Source: Eretmocerus hayati
Lineage: Eukaryota; Arthropoda; Insecta; Hymenoptera; Aphelinidae
Direction of reading: 5' to 3'
DNA length: 64,000 bases
Assembly (NCBI GenBank): GCA_029851415.1
Contig: CM056742.1
Location: forward strand, 86,046,748 to 86,110,747
The notes beneath the pieces were generated by a model, which did not search any database, was not told where the DNA came from, and saw nothing but the letters and a program-made list of their open reading frames with translations. This document shows, in pieces, positions 54,931-64,000 of the stretch; the stretch's first letter is position 1; each line of letters begins with the position of its first letter. Made by a program: the position numbers and the translations under genes.

Positions 54931-55448
54931 AATTATTGTGAAATACTGTGAAAAATCTAATATATCGTCAATTCAAGGTGATATATCGACCATATATGTC
55001 ACTATTGACAATATTACAAGAAACTCCAGAGATCTGTGGCTTTTCAGAGTGAATTTACCAGTGCATCAATAAAACACGTGTCTCCGATCGGTTGCTAGAA
55101 AGTTCTATATAATCATCTAAAAAGCGTCTTTGATCTATGACACTCAACTGAGATTCTCATTTGGGACAGTATTTGTTGAAATCGATGCAATTTTGATAGC
55201 TTGTGAATATGTATATAGTGTGATTAACAGGATTTTTCAGTTTTAATGAATAATTACGGTGTATATGAATAAATCATCTTCGGAATGTTCTGGAACTCTG
55301 AGGACCGAGTATAAATAGAGCCCTGACCAGGAGCTCGAGGATTCTGCCTTCCAGTCGAAAATCAGCTCACAAAGTGAATAAATCGAAGTCCTCAGGGTTC
55401 CATATATAATCTTATGATTGTAATGGAATCTTGAATCAAATCGATTAT
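54931..55448. other. No recognisable feature
   Basis: AT-rich DNA between the low-complexity block and the hAT-like element. ATATACAT at 55,449-55,456 is that element's left target-site copy. Confidence 0.35.
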
Positions 55449-56070
55449 ATATACATCAGGGTGGTCCTTATTTCCCAAGTTTCACAGATCCTTTCTCCTC
55501 CCCCCCTCTGGATACTTTCTTTGAGCCGAAAAACCATGGGGAAAATTTTCCCCGAGCCCCTAGAGAGTGATTTAATAGTGCCTTAAAGAGCATCATGCTT
55601 TGAAACTCAAGTAAAAAATAACGCTTTTTGTGATTTTTCTGTCCCTATGCTCGAGCTCTTGAAACTTAGTGTTTCTTCGCGAATGTAAAAGTGGGGATAC
55701 ATGTTCCCACGTAAAATTTGATGCTGAATCGAGTTTCATCGTGGCATTTGAACTAGGATGCCACCCAATACTCGTAAATTGCGTTTTCCGACGCGGAAGA
55801 CATTTTTAGCGCGACTTTTTCATCTCATTCGAGTGTCTCAGGCGTCACTCACTCCCTCAAGATCAATCTAAACCACCTTTTTTCATGTAGAAAGAGACGC
55901 TGAATTGCAATCCATCGTTATTCCCTAGGTATGATGTGGCCCAACGTGTGAAAAATGCGTTTTCCCACCGAGAAAGCACCTTAAGCGAGTCTTTCACGCC
56001 CGAATCGAGTGTCTCAGGCGTCACTCACTCTCTCGAGATCAATACGAATGGCCTAATTTCATGTAAAAAA

Positions 56071-57737
56071 AATCAATGTACTCATTTTGTGAAGTGATAA
56101 GCAATATCACATTCATTTAAACTCTACTTTTTGCCCAAAGAAGACAAACATCTTCTTGGAGCTAATTGAGGCTTTCGATGATGAATGTGTATTCTGAACG
56201 AATTTAGATTGTGACGGTTCCCCACACTTACATCATTTCACTTCAATTAAAGCTCTAGAAAAATGATGAGAATCTAATTGAACCCATTAATGAAGCACAA
56301 GGATCAAAATCGACAATAATAGCGCTAGAAATTATGGGGGAAGTCTCAAGTTTTTTAATGAGTTGATGCCCTTATTCAACAACTTACAACATTTCACCAA
56401 GTGATCTACTCTCTTATACTGTCTTTGCTTCATTTTAGGGCCATAGAGGATCACAAGTAGTATTCTCTGTTAATTTTCAAACAGATATTCGATTTATGTC
56501 AATGTGAGAAGTGCCTAACAACATCTGTAGAGTGGAAGTGTTGATACGCGTAACCCATATTTAAACTTTTGGCCAAGGATGACCAAGGACTGAAAGTATC
56601 TCTTCATGATTTGATGCAATTTTGTACTTACTGCATAGGATGAGAAACATTATCCTATTGATTAGCGGGATCACAGTTTACCTGCTGCATAATACACACT
56701 CATTCCATCTAAACAGGTTATGGGATTTGGTGACAACTTCAGTTTCACAAGTTAAAGCTGAGATGCTTCTGAACAACCTCCTTCAATTGAGAAAGAGTAG
56801 GTTCATGCTCTAGAAAAATGAGGAAAAGTACATTGCATGCAGCAATGGCTGAATGCATTTGGACTTGACTAAAATTGATATAGGTGGACAATGAGGTCTT
56901 AGAGAATACTGACTTTTGTTGTAACGTCTAAGTGAGTCAATGCTCAATTCAACAAATTACAGCATTGTATGCCTTTCCTTGTCAAATCATGTTTCACTTT
57001 GTATGAATCTAGATGGAGATTTGAACATGTTCAGATATGAGACAGTAGCATATATGAAGTAAAAATGGTGGCACACGAACAACCACATCTTTGATCAAGA
57101 CCCCATATTTAACTAAAACAGTAATGTTTTGGTTGCTTCAAGGAATTACTCCCCAAAATTAGGGTTCAAAACAGATAGAAATGAGATATGAGCTTGCTGA
57201 ATACTTTAAAACAAAATGAAGCAGGACAGAAGAGAGTTCGGAAAACTCTTGTTCTGGAGTACGGGTTGTGTTTATATAGCCTTTGTTCAAATTCAGAAAA
57301 TCCTCATACTTAGTTATCACCCACGCAATGAGGGCATAATGAGGACCCACCATACACAACACTGCACACTTTTGATCACCACCAAACACTCACGATATGA
57401 ATTTCCGTATACAACCCGTATAGCAATTGAGAATCAGCATTGGAAGCATTACTCGTTCCAGCATATATGCATCAATAATACTAAATAACGATAAAAATTA
57501 TATGTTGTTGTCAGTTGAGCTGTGTGCATGCAGAGCACACAGCAGACAGATCTTGGCATTGGCATGTGATATGCTGAGAATACACGCGGTCCCTCAGCCC
57601 ATGCAGTATACCTATATCGTATGTCGGTTTTTCGTTGCATCTGTATAGCGGGTTGCATCAAATCTCGTTAGGCGGGCGGTGTCGGTCGCGCGATTTCACT
57701 CCTCGCCCAAACGAGCGTTGAGGAACTCCGTTCCAAA
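56071..57737. other. Insertion inside the left array of the hAT-like element
   Basis: The repeat unit runs up to ATTTCATGTAAAAAA at 56,070 and resumes with AAAACACGCTGAATTAG at about 57,734, exactly the continuation seen in right-arm units. The 1.67 kb between has no recognisable ends or coding; GCATGCAGAGCACACAGCAG and a GC-rich patch lie in its right part. Confidence 0.6.
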
Positions 57738-58039
57738 ACACGCTGAATTAGAATTAATCCTCATTTCCTGGGTATAATGTCGCCTAACGTGAGAAAAATG
57801 TGTTTTTCCACCAAAGAAGCACCCTAAGCTCATCTTTCACGCGAGAATCGAGTGTCTCAGGCGTCACTTATTCTCTCGGGATTGATCTAAACGACCTGAT
57901 TCTATGTAAAAATCTACGCTGAATCAAAATTCATCGTTATTTTTTGGGTACAACGACGCTTCACGTGGAAAAATCCGTTTTTCCTCCAGAATGCACCGAA
58001 ATCCACGAAAGATGACGAATTCCTGGGTAAAATTCATAA

Positions 58040-59440
58040 AAGTCTGGAATCAACCAAGTCAATTTGAGAGATAGCTCAAAGTCCCTACAAACCATTGTGA
58101 TTCTTAAAGAACTCAGTCATCATTCTCCACCAGAACATTTTGACACTTGACACAAATAGGAATATCATGAGTCAAAAGGATTTACCTCAGGCATCTATTG
58201 GAAAAAAAAATTACGATATCTGATTCGGATGGGATAGTCGATACTCTTCATCACGCTTTGACTAGGGAGATGCATTTATAAACAAGAGTGGAGATATCGA
58301 GTGACTCAAGTTAACAACATAACACGAGTCCTCGACTCATAAAATTATGAAGATCTTTCCTCTTCGATCCTCATCTTTTTCAGAACGGTCATCTTACTTG
58401 CATCTGGATACTGTCTTTTATCCCTTGTTAAACTTAGCTGTATAGAATGTAACTGGGTTTTTGATCGTCTGTGCGCAAATGAGTAATTTGCACACTGTTT
58501 TTCGCTTTCCATTTGCTCACAGAAGATCAAAAAACATAGTATGATACTCAGGCGCAATGATTTTCTCCTTCTCATGACAATTTAGACCCTCACCTGCGGC
58601 TCGGGCCTGAAAAAGTCACTCGAACTGCGAAAACCATCATTTGCGCCCTTGTATCATAATATACTATTCTGGTATATTTTGGCTCTGGAAATCATGGTCA
58701 CAGCAGAAGACTCTTTTGTATAGTCAGATTCGACATGGATTCAGACTTGAAAGTATACCAGAGAGTAATTTAGAGAAGCATTGTGATTCCAGAATCTCGA
58801 TCGGTTCCCCAGGGACCTACTTATTCGCAACTTACTAAGATTTCATGACAGCTTGACGTTGCTCGTCGTTAACTGCCGAAACGACCGACGTGAATCGACG
58901 CTGACAGAAGGCTGGGAGCAGGGCCTGGACTACTGGAGCGGCCATACGATCCCATTTTTACATAAAATGCTAGGATTGCGAAGCGTGTAAGGTTTGGTTC
59001 GATGACCGGCCGCAACGCACGAGCAAGGGGCGCTACAATCTTCGCGTGAAATAGGGACCTTACCCGTGAGGGTTGGGTTAAAGTAAGCCCGATTGATCTC
59101 TTTCTGGATTAGGCGGCCGGAGTGCATAGACGTTTTCGTACGAGATACTTTTATCTCGCGCTGATTGGAGGTGATTTCAACAAGACGCCATTGACGAATT
59201 CGATTCAGCCTAGATCTTCATACGATAGTGAGCGCCTTCAGGAATGATTGTGAACAGAGTTTGTCACGGATCCCAAAAATCCCATATGAGGCCAAGTGAG
59301 ACAGTTTTTCGATTTTGGCAGGAACTCTCCCTTAGGTCTCTTTACAGGGACCAATTTTACGGCAGAAATGATGGTGAACTCTGATTTGGCATGGATTTGG
59401 AACGTTCTGACCATTCCTACGTGAGTCAGTGACTGCTGAG
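58040..59440. other. Central spacer of the hAT-like element
   Basis: No transposase. A GC-rich patch (about 58,855-59,165) stands out from AT-rich flanks and is unlike any rRNA, tRNA or transposon I can name; no frame in it is convincing. Confidence 0.4.
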
Positions 59441-60894
59441 ACCCTCGAATCGAACGGAAGAGACATTTTGGTCAATTCACATTAGTCTCGAGAGAGTGAG
59501 TGACGCCTGAGGCACTCAATTCGGGGGTGGAAGATGCGTTTAGGATGCTTTCTGGGTGGAAAAACGCATTTGCTCCACGTTAGGCATCGTTGTTACTGAG
59601 AAATGATGATGAATTTCGATTCAACGTGGTTTCTTACATGGGATCAGGTCATTAAGATCGATCTCGAGGAAGTGAGTGAAGCCTGAGACACTCGATTCCC
59701 GCGTGATGGACGCGCTTAGGGTGTTTTCTCAGTGGAAAAACGGATTCTTCTCACGTTGAGCGTCGTTGTACCTGAAAAATAACGATGAATTTTGATTCAG
59801 CGTGGTTTTTTACATAAAATCAGGTCGTTAAGATCAATCTCGAGAAAGTGAGTGACGCCTGAGACACTCGATTCCCGCGTGAAAGATGAACTTAGGTAGA
59901 TTCCTTGGTGGACAAACACATTTTTCTCACGTTAGGCGACATTATACCTGGTAAATAACAATGGATTCCAATCCAGCGAGTTTTTTACATGAAATTAGGT
60001 GGTTTAGATTAATCTTGAGAGTGAGTGACGCCTGAGACACTCGATTCGGGCGTGAAAGACTCGCTTAAGGTACTTTCTCGGTGGAAAAGCGCATTTTTCT
60101 CACGTTAGGCGACATTACACCTAGGAAATAAGGATGAATTCTAATTCAGCGTGTTATTGTACATGAAATTAGGTCGATCGCATTGATCTCGAGAGAGTGA
60201 GTGACGCCTGAGACACTCGATTCGGGCGTGGAAGACTCGCTTAAGGTGCTTTCTTGGTAGGAAAACGCATTTTCCTCACGCTGGGCGACATTATACCTAG
60301 GAAATAACGATGGATTCCAATTCAGCGTCTTTTTTCACATGAAAATAGGTGGTTTAGATTAATCTTGAGGGAGTAAGTGACGCCTGAGACACTCGAATGA
60401 GATGAAAAAGTCGCGCTAAAAATGTTCTCCGCGTCGGAAAACGCAATTTACGAGTATTGGGTGGCATCCTAGTTCAAATGTCACGATGAAATTCGATTCA
60501 GCATCAAATTTCACGTGGGAACATGTGACCCGACTTTTACATTCGCGAAGAAACACTAAGTTCCAAGAGCTCGAACATAGGGACAGAAAAATCACAAAAA
60601 GCGTTATCTTTTACTTGAGTTTCGAAGCAAGATGCTCTTTGAGGCACTATTAAATCACTCTCTAGGGGCTCGGGGAAAATTTTCCCCATGTTTTTTCGGC
60701 TCAAAGAAGGTATCCAAAGAGGGGGGGGGAGAAAGGATCTGTGAAACTTGGGAAATAAGGACCACCCTAATATACATATATTCTCTTTGTAAGCTTATTG
60801 CTGTGGGTAATCCTAAGTGCTCCAAGTGCATGATGGAATCCACAGTATGACTATATAGTTGGCATAATCAAAGGATTGGATTTTGCTGGTGATA

Positions 60895-61140
60895 TATTGC
60901 AGGGCCCTGATCCCTTGAAATTGTTATCAGCAAGACCCACCGAAAGAAAAGTTACGTGTCAAACAGGTCAAGAAGGTGCCCTGATCCACTGGATGGCTGT
61001 GTTTTGTCGTAATAACATATTTATAGGATTTTCTTGGAATTAATGGGTGCCCTGATCCATCCATTAGTCTGAGAAAGGACTATAAGAAATACAGAGATTG
61101 TACTATTGATTCCCAAGGAGGTGCCCTGATCCACCAAATT
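60895..61140 (+). repeat. About 75-bp tandem repeat, four diverged units
   Basis: GCCCTGATCC recurs near 60,904, 60,979, 61,049 and 61,123, each followed by a diverged stretch that includes TTTTG/GAGAA/ATTG-type words. The constant ~72-75 base spacing marks a decayed tandem array. Confidence 0.65.
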
Positions 61141-62781
61141 GGTTTGAGAATTGATAGTCGATTACATCATCCTTGAAATCTTATCCTATCCCTGATAGCA
61201 TTTGATTCCTTCTGATAAAGTCATCAACTGTGATATCCGGCTCTCCCCCTAGATCCAGAGCCGGATAGACTACGCATACCTCTACCCTAATTATCCGAGG
61301 TATCGCGTCGGTCACAAAATATCCTTGACTTCTCCACATGATAATCGTGAATTATCTATCCTATAATTATCCATATTCATCTTCCTTTGAACTAACTGAG
61401 TGTCTCTCCTTCCAGGCAATGGTCATCAGAATGAAGAATTATAAAGAATATAATTACAAACATCAAAATTTTCTCCCTTGTCGACGTTCCACCATAGATA
61501 ACGAAATTTGGAAGAAGATCATAAGCCGGAACTTTGCATCACATTATAGCCATATATTTGTCCTGCATGATCACATGGGGTGCGATACTATTTGAGGTCA
61601 AATTCAACCTCCTGGAGGTAATCCACTTTATACATCCTTTATACATCTGAGAAGGGCTAAATTTGTCGCAGTAACTCCCTTGATAAACTGAACAAGACAA
61701 GAATATTTCCATTTTGTTATGATCATTGACATTTTGTCCCCATTTAGTTTCGTTTACCTTCAACATAACCGTCCAGAGTTTCGTTTAGTTTTGTTTATCG
61801 CAACACAAGCATGGATGATTTCATTCATATCTCGTGCTTGAGAAACGAGACAGATTATATCCATGAGACGAAAATATTGTTGAATTCCATCTATCCATGG
61901 AACTGAATAAAACTATCGACTTCCGTTAGTTCCGCGAATGGAGAGAACTGAACGAAATATTAATGCTGGGAAGCAATATCCGACGAAGATGAATCACAAT
62001 CATTGCGTTCAATTTCGTTCATAAAAGCAACAGAGATCCGGTTTTCGTTTAGTTTCATGTCTCTTCAACATAACTGGGAATAATTTTATTACGTTTCGTT
62101 TTTGATGGAATGAACGGAACAGAATAAAGGATTGCGTTTTGTTCCTGGCTAGGATGCGTTTCAGCCAAATGATGAGATGACTTTTCGAGGTGCTATCAGA
62201 AAAATCTGCCTGATTTTGCAATGGATTCCCAAAAGATGACGAAATTCCCCAGGATCATCCTTTTAAAACTCACGAGAGCGAATTTTTCCCGCTCTCATAT
62301 GTACAATGACGAAATATCATTTGTAATGATCCAAGAATAGATGCGTCCAATATGCATGTACAATTCCGAAAGACGCGTTTCGGGCTCTATTTGGATGATG
62401 GTTCAAGTCTCCTAGTAATGAGTCTGTAAAGGTGCAATTTGACCATCACGGCGCGTGGATGCGATACGCACACAAAATCACTTCATGCTACAGTTTGGAG
62501 AGAAGAGTGAAAGAACGGTAGAGAGCTTCCGAAGACAGGAACTGCATGAGCTTGCGACAGGTCGCGACCACGGCTTGTCACTCGCGCGGAGATCGATCGA
62601 TCTCCAGGTATAGCGACAAGCGAGAGGATAACGTCAACCCGACCGGCACCCACTACCTGTTGTGCGAGAGGCGACGAGCATTACCGGACAGGGTGCGAGA
62701 CGGACAACTAGGGAACATGAGGATTCAGAAAAGTGTAATTGGTTCTCTTTCCAGACTGTCTCCCGCCGTCGGGTCCTCGCC
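61141..62781. other. No supported gene
   Basis: Words built on TTTCGTTTAGTTT recur at about 61,743-61,793 and 62,040-62,105, a diverged local repeat. At 62,530-62,781 the composition becomes GC-richer, with TTCTCTTTCCAG near 62,743-62,754 that could be a splice acceptor, but no coding is convincing. Confidence 0.35.
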
Positions 62782-63900
62782 CACGGTGGTCCTGAACCAA
62801 GTCTATCCTCCGCTGACGACAGCAAGTGGGATTCTTGTTAGATATGGTTGGGGATATCTGTGGGATCACAACCTACTAAGAATCAGAATCACCACTTGGG
62901 CCGTTTTTTTAAAAAGGCGAAAAAACGTGTTCTTGCGATGTTTCCCCCTTTTCCAATCTCAAAAACTTGTAAGAAACGCATTTTATCAAAAAATATGTGG
63001 AGTAACTTTTTGTAGAACTTGAAACGATGGATAAAAAAGGTCACCATACATTTTTTCATATAAGACCTCCTGTTCCTGTAATGAACGTATTTTCGTTTGA
63101 AACTCGTATTTCATCTGTTATTTTTCACGGTTCTGTTCCCATAACTCAAAGGGAACGCATTTTATTAAAAAATGTGTGGAGTAATTTTCCGTAGATCTCT
63201 GAAGAATGAACAGAAGAGTTCTCAACACATTATTCGATACAAGATCTTCCGTTCCCGTAATAAACGTATTTCGTCTGAGACTCGTATTTTATCTGTCATT
63301 TTTCACAGTTTCAACCTCATGACTCGAAGGAAATACATTTTATGAAATGATATGTACATTAAATATTCGTAGATCTTCAGGTAAGAAAAACAAGAAACAC
63401 ATGTACATAATCTTTCATGTGAGGACTCCGGTTCCTAATACGAGTCTCAGACGAAAATACGTTCATTACGGGAACGGATGACCAACGAAAAATGCGTTGA
63501 GACCTTTTTGATTCATTCTTCAGAGATCTACAAAAAATTACTATACCCATTCTTCGATAAAATGCGTTCCCTTTGGGTTATGGGGTCAGAGCCGTGGAAA
63601 ATAACAGATAAAATACGAGTTTCAGGCGCAAATACGTGTATTACAGGAACAGGAGGTCTTATATGGAGAAATGTGTGTGGACCTGATTTGTTCATCGTTT
63701 TGAGTTCTACAAGAAATTGCTCAACATATATCTCGATAAAATGCGTCTCTTCCGAGTTTTCAGGGTGTTTCTAAAAAACGGCCCAAGTGGCGATTATGAT
63801 TCTCAGTGGGTTGTGATCCCACAGATGTCCCGAACCCTATCCAACAAGAATCCCACTTGCTGTCGTCAGCGGAGCATAGACTTGGTTCAGGACTACCGTG
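62782..63900. mobile_element. Foldback element with tandem-unit arms, 1.1 kb
   Basis: Outer ends CACGGTGGTCCTGAACCAAG at 62,782 and its near complement ending ACTACCGTG at 63,900. About 130 bases of each end are matched closely (GACGACAGCAAGTGGGATTC, CACTTGGGCCGTTTTTT). Inside, diverged units of about 155-175 bases (AACGCATTTTAT, GTGTGGAGTAA, CTGTTCCTGTAATGAACGTA) run left to right and then in reverse complement, with the flip near 63,433. CGCC at 62,778-62,781 and 63,901-63,904 could be a 4-base target duplication. The 98-codon plus frame at 63,478-63,774 is a repeat artefact. Confidence 0.8.
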
Positions 63901-64000
63901 CGCCCTCTTCCCCCAGCGACAGATATACTCGAATATTCGAGAGGCAGAAAGCGCAGGTTACGAGTGTGGACCGTTGCGAGAGCAATAGTATCATTTTCAA
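63901..64000. other. Right flank of the foldback; window edge
   Basis: Only 100 bases; a small hairpin ATATACTCGAATATTCGAGA lies near 63,924. Nothing else can be said. Confidence 0.3.

Larger units (their letters stand above)
55457..60769. mobile_element. Non-autonomous hAT-like element with tandem-array ends, 5.3 kb
   Basis: Left end CAGGGTGGTCCTTATTTCCC at 55,457; right end is its complement with T at the outermost base, ending at 60,769. ATATACAT flanks both sides (55,449-55,456 and 60,770-60,777): an 8-base target duplication. CAGGG/TAGGG ends plus an 8-base duplication point to hAT. The outer ~330 bases of each end are unique and match closely; inside them are ~175-base tandem units with core GTGTCTCAGGCGTCACTCAC: near 55,842, 56,019 and 57,851 on the left, and six on the right near 59,491, 59,670, 59,845, 60,020, 60,194 and 60,370. 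No transposase or other coding region was found in the 1.4-kb middle. A 1.67-kb insertion breaks the left array. Confidence 0.85.

Noticed and set aside
58855..59165. rRNA or tRNA-like fragment in a GC-rich patch
   Set aside because: No recognisable rRNA core sequence, B-box or cloverleaf could be found.
62546..63022. 158-codon plus-strand frame as a host gene
   Set aside because: Its second half lies in the inverted end of the foldback element and the first half has no domain.

Overview
This window looks like repeat-dense DNA from an arthropod genome, most likely an insect. The evidence is the mix of BEL/Pao, Ty1/copia and Ty3/gypsy LTR retrotransposons, a LINE fragment, Helitron helicase remains, hAT-like and foldback DNA elements, AT-rich intergenic sequence, a spliced THAP-domain gene with GT-AG introns, and an insect-type TATA plus TCAGT core promoter. 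No rRNA gene, operon, CRISPR array or prokaryotic gene was seen. The order (for example Hymenoptera) cannot be fixed from the sequence alone.

Layout. 1-7.9 kb: degenerate AT-rich tandem arrays, an old foldback pair (3.3/6.1 kb), a frameshifted LINE reverse-transcriptase tail (6.2-6.6 kb) that runs into a near-perfect 0.97-kb palindrome. 8-10.9 kb: an LTR-like unit with its own core promoter, a 40-bp-period array of 34-bp palindromes, a downstream gag-like open frame (324 aa) and a protease-like remnant. 12.5-12.9 kb: decayed Helitron Rep/helicase. 13.9-32.4 kb: one old BEL/Pao element on the minus strand (BEL-1), broken into six pieces by three later insertions: a solo LTR (14,158-15,230), a short LTR element that carries only gag-like coding and a tandem array of primer-binding sites (16,418-19,735), and a complete but dead BEL/Pao element (BEL-2, 23,085-31,832). 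Target-site duplications or rejoining of the reading frame support each nesting.

33.7-36.3 kb: the end of a DNA element with tandem units, interrupted by a 3'-truncated copia element. 37.2-37.8 kb: a short-unit tandem array that flips orientation. 38.4-39.4 kb: the only convincing host gene, a three-exon (or longer) THAP zinc-finger gene, followed by a GA microsatellite and a promoter-like GC-rich stretch. 40.8-42.5 kb: a 1.7-kb foldback element built from three nested simple-sequence arrays. 43.4-49.0 kb: a decayed Ty3/gypsy element with a mutated RT active site and an AT-hook tail on its integrase. 49.2-51.5 kb: a truncated BEL copy of the BEL-1 subfamily. 52.2-53.2 kb: two decamer satellite blocks around a 144-nt hairpin. 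55.5-60.8 kb: a 5.3-kb non-autonomous hAT-like element with an 8-bp target duplication and long inverted termini made of ~175-bp tandem units. 62.8-63.9 kb: another foldback of the same architecture.

The genes do not form a pathway; the window records repeated transposon nesting. The recurring theme is DNA elements whose inverted termini are tandem arrays, and transcribable hairpins that could feed small-RNA pathways. Nearly all coding remains are disabled by frameshifts and by in-frame stops, many of them TGA in positions where arginine is expected.
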